The position numbers and the translations under genes are program-made. Of a stretch of DNA of 64,000 bases, positions 1 to 8,075 are shown one piece after another. This DNA is from Streptomyces pseudovenezuelae. Lineage in GTDB: Bacteria; Actinomycetota; Actinomycetes; Streptomycetales; Streptomycetaceae. Where the stretch lies: the NCBI RefSeq assembly GCF_001513955.1, contig NZ_KQ948149.1:654227-718226 (forward strand), given 5' to 3'. Within the stretch, counting starts at the first letter, position 1; each line of letters starts with the position of its first letter. A model generated the notes under the pieces. It ran no database searches. It saw only the letters and a list, made by a program, of their open reading frames with translations, and was not told the DNA's origin.

Positions 1-1060
1 GGGGGAGGTGGTTCTGGGAGTGGATACGCATCGTGATGCGCATGTGGCTTCGGTGCTCTCCTTGACGGGGGCGGTGTTGGCCACCGGTGAGTTCCCGGCC
101 AGCGCTGCTGGATACCGTGATCTGCTGAAGTGGGCCAGGAAGTCGGGAGCCGTGAGGCGGGCCGGGGTGGAGGGGACCGGCTCCTATGGAGCGTCCCTGT
201 CCCGCTATCTGCTGGCCCAGGGTGTGGACGTGTTCGACGTGAACTGGATGGACCGGGCAGATCGCCGGCGGCGTGGCAAGTCGGATCCGCTCGATGCCCA
301 GAATGCGGCGCGAGCCGTGTTGAGCGGCCGGGCCTCCGCTCGGGCCAAAACGGGCGACGGGCCGGTACAGATCGCGCGAATGTACAAGCTCACGAAGGCG
401 TCGGCCGTCAAAGCCCGCACCCAGGCCATCAACCAGCTCAAGGCCGTACTCGTCACTGCGGACCCAGTCTTGCGGGAAGAACTGGCCGGACTGGGCAATG
501 CCGAACTCTTCCGTACCTGCGCACAGTTCACCGATGCGCGTAGTCGCGAGGATGTCGGCGCGGAGTCAGTGGTGGAGGCCACCCGGATCACGCTGGGCCT
601 GCTGGCCCACCGGATCGGCCAGCTCTCCGAGGAGGTCCGCGACGTGGAGGCTCGTCTGACCCGGCTTGTGGAACGGCATGCCCCGCAGCTGCTCGACGTG
701 GTGGGGATCGGCCCGGACACGGCGGTCACGTTGCTGATCACGGTGGGGGACAACCCGGAACGGCTGGACAGCGAGTCGTCGTTCGCCGCGCTGTGCGGTG
801 TCAGTCCTGTCGAGCGTTCCTCGGGACGCAGGCAATTCCGTCGCCTCAACCGCGGCGGGGACCGGCAGGCCAACGCCGCGCTCCACCGCATCGTGTTCAC
901 CCGCCTGCGGGTCGACCCGCGCACTCAGGACTACTACGAGCGCCGGATCAAGGAGGGCAAGACGCGGCGCGAAATCGTCCGCTGCCTCAAACGCTACGCG
1001 GCCCGGGAGGTCTTCCACCTGGTAAGACAGCTACAGCCAGCCCCCCGCTCATAGGGGCTG
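1..1060 (+). mobile_element. IS110-family insertion sequence, left end cut by window edge
   Basis: The element is recognised from its transposase, which fills almost the whole interval. Its left non-coding end lies outside the window. In the IS110 group that end normally encodes the bridge RNA, so the RNA cannot be seen here. The right boundary is not marked by terminal inverted repeats, as expected for this family. A small hairpin, AGCCCC (1039-1044) with GGGGCT (1054-1059), overlaps the transposase stop and may belong to the element end. The exact 3' junction is not determined. Confidence 0.7.
8..1054 (+). CDS. IS110-family transposase (DEDD RuvC-like, 5' end probably clipped)
   Basis: This is the recombinase of an IS110-type element, which inserts and excises without classic transposase chemistry. 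The N-terminal RuvC-like domain shows the four acidic residues of the DEDD set: D6 in GVDTHRD, E55 in GVEGTGSYG, and D93 and D96 in KSDPLDAQNA. The C-terminal Tnp (transposase_20) domain begins near residue 225 and has the motif LCGVSPVERSSGRRQF around S271/S272, where the family keeps its catalytic serine. The visible GTG at 8 sits right at the catalytic core, whereas family members usually have a few more residues before it, and the frame stays open to the window edge. The true start is therefore probably upstream. The gene ends 33 bp before pcaL. Confidence 0.92.
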   Translation: MVLGVDTHRDAHVASVLSLTGAVLATGEFPASAAGYRDLLKWARKSGAVRRAGVEGTGSYGASLSRYLLAQGVDVFDVNWMDRADRRRRGKSDPLDAQNAARAVLSGRASARAKTGDGPVQIARMYKLTKASAVKARTQAINQLKAVLVTADPVLREELAGLGNAELFRTCAQFTDARSREDVGAESVVEATRITLGLLAHRIGQLSEEVRDVEARLTRLVERHAPQLLDVVGIGPDTAVTLLITVGDNPERLDSESSFAALCGVSPVERSSGRRQFRRLNRGGDRQANAALHRIVFTRLRVDPRTQDYYERRIKEGKTRREIVRCLKRYAAREVFHLVRQLQPAPRS

Positions 1061-1086
1061 TCGTGACAGATGAGAGGCTCAGACGG

Positions 1087-2388
1087 GTGAGCGAGACACC
1101 ACCGAACACCCTGCAATACCGCTTTGACGGGCCAGAAGAGGCTCCCGTCCTGATCTTGGGTCCCTCACTGGGTACCACATGGCACATGTGGGACCGCCAG
1201 GTGCCCGAACTGGTCAAGCAGTGGCGCGTCTTCCGCTTCGACCTGCCGGGCCACGGCGGCGCGCCCGCCTACCCGGCGGGTTCGGTCGGCGATCTCAGCG
1301 ACCGGCTGCTCGCCACGCTCGACCAGTTCGGGGTGCAGCGCTTCGGCTACGCGGGCTGCGCGCTCGGCGGCGCGGTCGGCATGGAGCTGGCGCTGCGCCA
1401 CCCCGAGCGCCTCGCCTCGCTCGCGCTGATCGCCGCCTCGCCCCGCTTCGGCACGGCCGACGAGTTCCGCCAGCGCGGGGTGATCGTACGGACGAACGGG
1501 CTCGATCCCATCGCCCGTACCTCGCCCGACCGCTGGTTCACCTCCGGGTTCGCCGCCGCCCAGCCCGCGATCACCGAGTGGGCCGTGCAGATGGTGCGCA
1601 CCACGGACCCCGGCTGCTACATCGCGGCCTGCGAGGCGCTCGCCGCGTTCGACGTACGGGCCGACCTCGCGAGGGTCGGGGTGCCGACCCTGGTCCTCGT
1701 CGGCTCCGACGACCAGGTCACCGGGCCCGCCGAGGCCCGCACCCTGGTCGCGGGCATCCCGGACGCCCGGCTGGCCGTCGTGCCCGGCGCCTCCCACCTG
1801 GTGCCGGTCGAGCAGCCGGCGGCCGTCACCGACCTGCTCGTCAGACACTTCTCCACCGCCTGGCAGCCCGCCTTCGACTCCAGCACCGGCCAGACCGCGA
1901 TCCCCGGCGCCCCGGTCGTCACGCCGGTCCTCACGTCCGCGCCGCCGCACCCCGTGCCGATCGCCGAGATCGCGCCGGCCGCCCCGGCCCCGGGGAACGC
2001 GGGCCGCGCCGATCCGTACGACGCCGGGATCAAGGTGCGCCGCGAGGTGCTCGGCGACGCACACGTCGACCAGGTGCTGGCCCAGGCCGACGACTTCGCG
2101 GCCGACTTCCAGGAGCTCCTCACCCGCTACGCCTGGGGCGAGATCTGGGACCGGCCGGGGCTCGACCGCCGCTCCCGCAGTGTCGCCACCCTCACCGCGC
2201 TGGTCGCGGGCGGGCACCTGGACGAGCTCGCCTCCCACACCCGGGCCGCCCTGCGCAACGGCCTGACTCCCTCCGAGATCAAGGAGGTGCTCCTGCAGGC
2301 GGCCGTGTACTGCGGTGTTCCGGCGGCCAACAGCGCCTTCAAGGTGGCCCAGCAGGTCATCCGCGAGGAGACCACCCCCTCCGAGTGA
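1087..2388 (+). CDS. pcaL: 3-oxoadipate enol-lactonase / 4-carboxymuconolactone decarboxylase fusion (PcaL)
   Basis: This 433-residue bifunctional enzyme covers two consecutive steps of the protocatechuate branch of the beta-ketoadipate pathway in the cytosol. Residues about 10-265 are an alpha/beta-hydrolase (oxyanion-loop region LILGPSLG, acid region LVGSDDQVT, His in VPGASHLVP). Residues about 315-430 are a carboxymuconolactone decarboxylase domain (DPYDAGIKVRREVLG, then TALVAGGHLDELASH). The linker is Pro/Ala rich. GTG 1087 is preferred because GAGAGG lies 10-15 nt upstream; GTG 1063 is an in-frame alternative. Oddity: the nucleophile elbow reads G-C-A-L-G-G, putting Ala92 where lactonases usually have Ser. 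The other pca genes are not in the window, and the IS element lies immediately upstream, so operon continuity may be broken. Confidence 0.88.
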   Translation: MSETPPNTLQYRFDGPEEAPVLILGPSLGTTWHMWDRQVPELVKQWRVFRFDLPGHGGAPAYPAGSVGDLSDRLLATLDQFGVQRFGYAGCALGGAVGMELALRHPERLASLALIAASPRFGTADEFRQRGVIVRTNGLDPIARTSPDRWFTSGFAAAQPAITEWAVQMVRTTDPGCYIAACEALAAFDVRADLARVGVPTLVLVGSDDQVTGPAEARTLVAGIPDARLAVVPGASHLVPVEQPAAVTDLLVRHFSTAWQPAFDSSTGQTAIPGAPVVTPVLTSAPPHPVPIAEIAPAAPAPGNAGRADPYDAGIKVRREVLGDAHVDQVLAQADDFAADFQELLTRYAWGEIWDRPGLDRRSRSVATLTALVAGGHLDELASHTRAALRNGLTPSEIKEVLLQAAVYCGVPAANSAFKVAQQVIREETTPSE

Positions 2389-2421
2389 GCCGGGCACTTC
2401 GCCCAGGGGCAGGATGGACCC

Positions 2422-3057
2422 ATGAAGCTCACGAAGATGTCGCACGCCTGTGTCCGTCTGGAGAAGGACGGGCAGACGCTCGTCCTGGACCCCGGGGCCT
2501 TCAGCGAGGAGCACGCGGCCCTCGGTGCCGACGCGATCCTCGTCACCCACGAACACCTCGACCACTTCAGCGAGGACCGGCTGCGCGCCGCCCTGGAAGC
2601 CAACCCGGCCGCGCAGATCTGGACCCTGAAGTCGGTCGCCGAGAAGATCTCGACGGCCTTCCCCGGCCGGGTGCACACCGTCGGCCACGGTGACACCTTC
2701 ACCGCCGCCGGATTCGACGTCCAGGTCCACGGCGAGCTGCACGCCGTGATCCACCCGGACATCCCGCGCATCACCAACGTCGGTTACCTGATCGACGGCG
2801 GCACGGTCTTCCATCCCGGCGACGCCCTCACCGTCCCCGACCACACCGTCGAGACGCTGATGCTCCCCGTCATGGCCCCCTGGAGCAAGATCTCCGAGGT
2901 CATCGACTACGTCCGTGAGGTCAAGCCGCAGCGCGCCTACGACATCCACGACGCCCTCCTCACGGACCTCGCCCGCCCGATCTACGACAGCCAGATCGGC
3001 GCTCTCGGCGGCGCGGAGCACCTGCGGCTGAAGCCGGGGGAGAGCACGGCTCTGTGA
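2422..3057 (+). CDS. MBL-fold metal-dependent hydrolase (UlaG/beta-lactamase_2 type)
   Basis: A 211-residue single-domain metallo-beta-lactamase-fold protein without a signal peptide. The metal-binding signature T-H-E-H-L-D-H is at residues 42-48 (H43, H45, D47, H48). Later ligands are plausible at the His of VHGELHAVIH, at D-G-G-T-V-F-H-P-G-D (about residues 129-138) and at DIHDALL. It resembles the UlaG-like branch, which contains hydrolases of cyclic or phosphorylated substrates; the substrate is not readable from sequence. Start ATG 2422 follows GGGGCAGGA. It lies 33 bp after pcaL on the same strand and could be co-transcribed with it. Exonuclease III follows 30 bp later but has its own promoter. 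Confidence 0.85.
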   Translation: MKLTKMSHACVRLEKDGQTLVLDPGAFSEEHAALGADAILVTHEHLDHFSEDRLRAALEANPAAQIWTLKSVAEKISTAFPGRVHTVGHGDTFTAAGFDVQVHGELHAVIHPDIPRITNVGYLIDGGTVFHPGDALTVPDHTVETLMLPVMAPWSKISEVIDYVREVKPQRAYDIHDALLTDLARPIYDSQIGALGGAEHLRLKPGESTAL

Positions 3058-3074
3058 GTGTCAGTGCCGCCCGG

Positions 3075-3087
3075 TAGGTTGTGGGGC
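3075..3087 (+). promoter_or_regulatory. Leaderless -10 element of the exonuclease III gene
   Basis: TAGGTT (3075-3080) is followed by exactly 7 nt and then ATG 3088. No Shine-Dalgarno stretch lies in that short space. This is the geometry of an actinobacterial leaderless transcript and supports ATG 3088 as both transcription and translation start. Confidence 0.5.
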
Positions 3088-3867
3088 ATGCGCATCGCGA
3101 CCTGGAACGTCAACTCGATCACCGCTCGTCTCCCGAGGCTGCTGGCCTGGCTGGAGAGCACCGGCACCGACGTGCTGTGCCTCCAGGAGGCCAAGGTCGC
3201 CGAGGAGCAGTTCCCGTTCGACCAGCTGCGCGAGGCGGGCTACGAGGCGGCGGTCCACGCGACAGGGCGGTGGAACGGCGTGGCGGTGATCTCCCGGGTG
3301 GGCCTGGAGGACGTCGTCAAGGGCCTGCCCGGCGACCCCGGCTACGACGGTGCCCCGGAGCCCCGCGCCATCTCCGCGACCTGCGGCCCGGCCCGCGTGT
3401 GGTCGGTCTACGTGCCCAATGGCCGTGAGGTCGACCACCCGCACTACGCGTACAAGCTCCAGTGGTTCGAGGCCCTCAAGGCCGCTGTCGCCGGTGACGC
3501 GGCGGGCAGCCGGCCCTTCGCGGTCCTGGGCGACTACAACGTGGCGCCGACGGACGACGACGTCTTCGACGTGGCCGCCTTCGAGGGCCTCACCCATGTC
3601 ACCCCGGCCGAGCGCGCCGCCCTCGCCGCCCTGCGCGAGGCGGGCCTGTCGGACGTGGTCCCGCGACCCCTCAAGTACGACCACCCGTTCACGTACTGGG
3701 ACTACCGCCAGCTCGGCTTCCCCAAGAACCGCGGCATGCGCATCGACCTGGTGTACGGCAACGAGTCCTTCGCGAAGGCCGTCACCGACGCCTACGTCGA
3801 CCGTGAGGAGCGCAAGGGCAAGGGCGCGTCCGATCACGCGCCGGTCGTGGTCGACCTGGACGTGTAG
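3088..3867 (+). CDS. xth: Exodeoxyribonuclease III (AP endonuclease, Xth family)
   Basis: A 259-residue EEP-superfamily nuclease that cleaves abasic sites and trims 3' ends in base-excision repair. Visible signatures are MRIATWNVNSI at the start (N7), LCLQEAK (E34 metal ligand), YVPNGREV, LGDYNVAPTDDDVFD with the catalytic D-x-N, RGMRIDLVY, and the final SDHAPV (D-H catalytic pair). Length matches the family. An upstream in-frame GTG at 3058 would add ten residues before the conserved MRIATWN motif; ATG 3088 is preferred because of that motif and the leaderless promoter geometry. The same strand carries the MBL-fold hydrolase before it and a small conserved gene after it. Confidence 0.95.
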   Translation: MRIATWNVNSITARLPRLLAWLESTGTDVLCLQEAKVAEEQFPFDQLREAGYEAAVHATGRWNGVAVISRVGLEDVVKGLPGDPGYDGAPEPRAISATCGPARVWSVYVPNGREVDHPHYAYKLQWFEALKAAVAGDAAGSRPFAVLGDYNVAPTDDDVFDVAAFEGLTHVTPAERAALAALREAGLSDVVPRPLKYDHPFTYWDYRQLGFPKNRGMRIDLVYGNESFAKAVTDAYVDREERKGKGASDHAPVVVDLDV

Positions 3868-4036
3868 GTCCTCGGTCCGGATCCCCGGCCGACCGCTCCC
3901 GCTCGGTGGGACGAAAGGTGCATCGAGCGGCCAAGGCGACATCGCGGCACGTCAGGGCGCCCCGCGTGAAGCCGACCGGAAACCATGGCCCGCGCGCCTG
4001 TGGTGCATGCGGCCGGGTGAGTGACACGCTGGGTGT

Positions 4037-4444
4037 ATGAAGATCCCTTTTCTGGGTGGCTGGAGTGAGAAGCCGGGGACCCGTGACCCCGAGGGCATCG
4101 CCGAACTCCTCTCCGAGTGCGAGCTCCTGCGCTCCCACGCCTCCCGTTCGGGTGTCCGACTGGACGACACGGCGGCCTCGTTGGAGGCGCTCGACCAGCT
4201 GGTGCCGGGCTGGCGGGACGACGAGGAGGTCCTGCTCTGGCTCGGCAACGACGCGGGGCTCTACCTGGGCACGGTCATCGTGCGGACCGTCCCGGGGGCG
4301 ACCTGGGATCTGCGCTCGGACGGCCAGCCCGTGATCCGGCTGCAGTCGGGGCGCGAGTTCGATGTCGTGGCCTCCGGTCACGAGTGGGCCGGGAGCGGGG
4401 TGCCCGAGCTGTCCCAGCTCTACGCGGAGGTCGCCGAGGAGTGA
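4037..4444 (+). CDS. Small conserved protein, DUF6278-like (tentative)
   Basis: A 135-residue soluble acidic protein of unknown function, with no signal peptide or membrane segment. It opens with MKIPFLGGWSEKPGTRDPEGIAELL, has a helical middle (SECELLRSHA, LEALDQLVPGWRDD) and a predicted beta-rich second half (LYLGTVIVRTV, TWDLRSDGQPVIRL, EFDVVASGHEW). I associate it with the streptomycete DUF6278 family from memory only. Codon use is typical of a real gene on this strand. The start is ATG 4037; no strong ribosome-binding site is visible and a CACGCT hexamer lies 6 nt upstream, so a leaderless start is possible. It sits 126 bp before the ABC ATPase gene. Confidence 0.65.
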   Translation: MKIPFLGGWSEKPGTRDPEGIAELLSECELLRSHASRSGVRLDDTAASLEALDQLVPGWRDDEEVLLWLGNDAGLYLGTVIVRTVPGATWDLRSDGQPVIRLQSGREFDVVASGHEWAGSGVPELSQLYAEVAEE

Positions 4445-4570
4445 ACCCCTGGCCGTAAGCGCGGCGTAAATACGGCTAATGACCGAAAAGTGCGTGTCGT
4501 TCCTCAAGTGCGATCTTGCCTCGATAAGTTGCGGCAACCACGACACAGCTGAGAGTGAGTAGGGCTGGGC
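4445..4570 (+). promoter_or_regulatory. Probable promoter region of the ABC ATPase gene
   Basis: This 126-bp gap is visibly more AT-rich than its surroundings. It contains the perfect palindrome GTTGCGGCAAC (4528-4538) just after GATAAGTT, which could be a -10 region. A regulator-binding role for the palindrome is inferred only from its position upstream of an amino-acid transporter gene. Confidence 0.35.
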
Positions 4571-5317
<747 letters not shown>

Positions 5318-5330
5318 GGAGGCGACGGCC

Positions 5331-5400
5331 ATGTCTTCGCGCCTCGACTACGATGGTCCGCTCACCCCCATGGTGACGGCGACCGAGCCTCCAGGGACGC
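5331..5400 (+). pseudogene. Possible truncated gene start downstream of gluA
   Basis: Thirteen bases after the gluA stop there is a strong ribosome-binding site (GAGGAGG) and an ATG at 5331 reading MSSRLDYDGPLTPMVTATEP. Sense then dissolves into Pro/Gly-rich low-complexity across a hairpin and the antisense of the next gene. The spacing is what one expects for the next cistron of an uptake operon. I read it as a truncated 5' end, but no family can be assigned. A loose likeness of the first residues to GluD-type permease N-termini is not enough to name it. Confidence 0.35.
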
Positions 5401-5452
5401 TGCTGCCTGGTGGGGGTCCCCCCCACGGCCCGTCAGCCGTAGGGGGCAGCAG
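5400..5452. terminator. Bidirectional terminator-like nested hairpin
   Basis: CTGCTGCC (5400-5407) pairs with GGCAGCAG (5445-5452). Inside it GTGGGGG (5410-5416) pairs with CCCCCAC (5420-5426). It lies between the gluA region and the convergent hydrolase gene ending at 5488, where a shared terminator is expected. No T-run is present, which is normal for streptomycete terminators. Confidence 0.6.
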
Positions 5453-5487
5453 TCACAGAGCCCTACCCGCCCGGCGCCGGCCGGAGA

Positions 5488-7053
5488 TCACTGCTCGCGC
5501 AGCGGAATCGACACGTACGACGGGTCGTTCGCCGGCGAGGAGAAGGTCAGCTGAGCGCCGGACGGGTTGTGCTCGATGTAGAGCGGGTCGACCGTGTCGA
5601 CCACCAGCGCCAGACGATGCCCCGCCGGGACGTCGTAGGCCGTGGAGAACAGCTCCAGGTCGACGCCTAGCGGCTTGCCGGGTGTCTGTCCGTGGAAGGT
5701 GTACGGCGCGTTGGAGACCAGCTTGCCGAGGCCGAGCGGCCCCACGTCGTACAGGTAGGCGACGAGGGTGCCGCTCTCCTTGGTGGGGGTGACCGTGGTG
5801 TGCAACTTCGCGGTGCCGCGCACCTGTTGGGCGGTCGCGTACTTCTCCGACTGCCATACGGCGGCCCAGCGGCGCGGGAGCAGGGGGATGGCGGCGACCG
5901 GTGGAGCCTGGGCGATCTGGTCGAGGATGCTGGACAGGAAGACGATCCCGCCGTCCGCGCCCGAGTCCACGTTGGTGTGGATCGTGGTGGTGCCCGAGAG
6001 GGCGATCTTCTTGCGGGTCGCGCCGACCGACTTCCAGTCCGGGTAGCCCTCGTAGCCGCCCCCGGAACGGGACTTGAGCCGGACCGGCTGCTCGCGGTCG
6101 ATCCCGTTGTCGGCGCCCTTGAGGTAGTGGTCGAACCAGCGCCCGGTGTCCGTCCACACGTCGTTGGGGAGGCCGAACAGGCCGGTCAGCTCGGCCGTGG
6201 CGTGGTCGCCGGGGCGCAACTCCAGTCTCTTGGGGCCGGTCAGCTTCTCGTAGAAGTCCGCGTACTGGTTGGGGGAGAAGACGGTGTCGCCCCAGGCGTT
6301 GGCCATCATGACCGCCGCGCCGTTCTTGTTCAGTTGGTCCACGTATGTGGCGGCCGAACGTTTCTTCCCCCAGTCGATCATGTCCTGTTCCTTCGACAGG
6401 TTCGACGCGTAGAAGTTGTCGAAGATCTGCCGGAGTTCGGCGCTCTGGCGGCCGGTGACCAGGCTCGCGCCGTCCAGCAGCGCCCCGGCCTGGACGTGCT
6501 GGGTGCGCCCGGAGTAGATCGAGTCGATCAGATCGGCCCAGCCGCTGAGGGCCGCGACGGCCTTGACGCGCTTGTCCTTTGCGGCGGTGAGCAGACTGAT
6601 GCCGGCGCCGTACGACACGCCCGCCATGCCGATGTGCCGGTCGTCCGCGGGGGTGTTGGCGAGCGCCCAGTCGATGACCTTGGAGGCGTCGGCGGTGTCG
6701 GGTGGGCCCGCCACCTCTATCTCCCCGCCCGACTGCCAGAACCCGCGGACGTTGTAACTCACCACGATGTAACCGGAGTTCGCGAGCTTCTGGGCCTGGG
6801 CGAGGTACTCGACCTGGGGCAGTCCCCAGCTCGTGGGCAGGACGAGCAGCGGGTAGCGCCGGGAGCCGTCGGCTCCGGCGGGCGTGATGACGTTCGCCTT
6901 GAGGACGGTCCCACCGTCACCGGCGATGTCTACGAAGCGGACGGCGTCGGCGGCCTGGGCGGTGGGGGCGAGTCCGAGGGCGCTACCGGCGATCAGAGTC
7001 GCGGAGACGGCGCCCACGGTGGTCGTACGCAGGGCCTTGCGAGGGTGTCCCAC
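5488..7053 (-). CDS. Secreted CocE/NonD-type (X-Pro dipeptidyl-peptidase-like) alpha/beta hydrolase
   Basis: A 521-residue exported serine hydrolase. Residues 1-34 form a Sec-type signal peptide (basic MGHPRKALR, hydrophobic core, cleavage near AQAAD). An X-Pro-peptidase S15 type alpha/beta-hydrolase follows: nucleophile motif G-V-S-Y-G-A-G, NVRGFWQSGG before it, acid region MANAWGDTVFSPNQ and His in RPGDHAT. The last 180 residues resemble the beta-rich C-terminal domain of the family (TIHTNVDSGADGG to YVSIPLREQ). Substrate is unknown: peptides, esters or acyl compounds are all seen in this group. It is monocistronic, converges on gluA across the nested hairpin, and has an upstream region rich in GGTAA repeats. 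Confidence 0.85.
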   Translation of the reverse strand: MGHPRKALRTTTVGAVSATLIAGSALGLAPTAQAADAVRFVDIAGDGGTVLKANVITPAGADGSRRYPLLVLPTSWGLPQVEYLAQAQKLANSGYIVVSYNVRGFWQSGGEIEVAGPPDTADASKVIDWALANTPADDRHIGMAGVSYGAGISLLTAAKDKRVKAVAALSGWADLIDSIYSGRTQHVQAGALLDGASLVTGRQSAELRQIFDNFYASNLSKEQDMIDWGKKRSAATYVDQLNKNGAAVMMANAWGDTVFSPNQYADFYEKLTGPKRLELRPGDHATAELTGLFGLPNDVWTDTGRWFDHYLKGADNGIDREQPVRLKSRSGGGYEGYPDWKSVGATRKKIALSGTTTIHTNVDSGADGGIVFLSSILDQIAQAPPVAAIPLLPRRWAAVWQSEKYATAQQVRGTAKLHTTVTPTKESGTLVAYLYDVGPLGLGKLVSNAPYTFHGQTPGKPLGVDLELFSTAYDVPAGHRLALVVDTVDPLYIEHNPSGAQLTFSSPANDPSYVSIPLREQ

Positions 7054-7080
7054 GGGTCACTCCCTACTCGTGTCAATGCA

Positions 7081-7145
7081 AAGTGACCCGACGGTAACCG
7101 CGGCGCTTTACCGGAGGTAACCCGTCGGTAAGTTACGTGGGAGTA
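7081..7145 (-). promoter_or_regulatory. Promoter region with repeated GGTAA elements
   Basis: This 65-bp stretch upstream of the secreted hydrolase contains CGGTAA (7092-7097) and TTACCG (7108-7113) as an inverted repeat with a 10-bp spacer, then GGTAAC, CGGTAA and GTTAC, and a GTAAC near the end. The clustering suggests a multi-site operator for an unidentified regulator. Function is inferred from the repeats and position only. Confidence 0.35.
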
Positions 7146-7169
7146 ACGATTGTTGTGGTGTGAATCAAT

Positions 7170-7931
7170 TCAGGAGGCGCGGTGTGAGTTCCGTGCGGCC
7201 GCGGGCGTCGGCAGCGGCGTCTGGGCCGCGCGCGTCACGTCCGCGACCAGTTCGGCGACATCGGGGCCGTAGGCCTGCGAGTTGACCACCTTCAGCAGGA
7301 TCACGAAGGAGTTGTCGCCGTACTTGCGGGACAACCGCTCGTGGTTGCGCGCCAGGTAGCGGGTCGCGGCCTGGTTGGTGATGGCCGTCTGGCCGCAGAA
7401 CAGGAAGACGGGCCGGCTCTGACCGGGCTGCCCGGCGGTGAGGCGGGCGAGCAGCACGTACTCGGACACGCCCTTCTCCAGGAGGTAGCGCTCGCTGCCT
7501 ATCTGGTACGTCATGCGGATCGGGCCGGGTTCCGACGGGTCGACCTTCACCAGCACCCCGGGCAGCATGGCGGCGATGTGCGCCATCATGCGCCGGTTCG
7601 ACGTGGGGCCGCCGACGCAGAACTCCGTGCGCTCCCCGAAGCCCTGCCGGGCCGCGTCCTGGGTGATGACCTCGGCGTGCGCGCCGCAGTCCTTGATGAG
7701 GGCGGAGAGTTCGAGCAGCGCGAACACGTCGTACCGGTGCACCGAGAGCTCGGTGCTGCCCGCGTCCCGGTTCACGACCAGCAGCGATTCCGAGTTGTCC
7801 GGCAGCCCGAAGAACGCCTGCTTGCGGCGGAGCTTCCGCTTCCACAGGTACGTCCGGGCGAGCCAGCCGAGCGCGGCGCTGATGCCCGCCGCCACCACGC
7901 CCAGGACGATGTTGCGCACGTCGTCATTCAT
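7170..7931 (-). CDS. Membrane-anchored conserved hypothetical protein
   Basis: A 253-residue protein not assigned to a family. Residues about 7-28 (IVLGVVAAGISAALGWLARTY) form one transmembrane helix, followed by a strongly basic stretch KRKLRRK, so the body is predicted cytoplasmic (N-out). The soluble part alternates predicted strands and helices (LLVVNRDAGSTELSVHRYDVFALLELS, AHAEVITQDAA) in a Rossmann-like pattern and includes FLFCGQTAITNQAATRYLARNH and FVILLKVVNSQAYG. This suggests a nucleotide- or sugar-sensing domain but no catalytic motif is evident. The tail is Ala/Pro rich. Neighbours are the secreted hydrolase (same strand) and the divergent gamma-glutamyltransferase gene. Confidence 0.75.
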   Translation of the reverse strand: MNDDVRNIVLGVVAAGISAALGWLARTYLWKRKLRRKQAFFGLPDNSESLLVVNRDAGSTELSVHRYDVFALLELSALIKDCGAHAEVITQDAARQGFGERTEFCVGGPTSNRRMMAHIAAMLPGVLVKVDPSEPGPIRMTYQIGSERYLLEKGVSEYVLLARLTAGQPGQSRPVFLFCGQTAITNQAATRYLARNHERLSRKYGDNSFVILLKVVNSQAYGPDVAELVADVTRAAQTPLPTPAAARNSHRAS

Positions 7932-8075
7932 GTGCGCGCATGCTAGCGGGCCGACGCGGCTGGTACGTACCGGTGTTCGAAGTGTGGCATTCGCATGACA
8001 CCTGACCCGAAGAGGGGTGTCGGGGCCCCGGCGATGTGGTTACGCTGCGCGGACGGTCCTGGACTGGAGGTACGG

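Noticed and set aside
4528..4538. GTTGCGGCAAC palindrome as a confirmed operator of gluA
   Set aside because: It is short and single; kept within the promoter region entry and not claimed separately.
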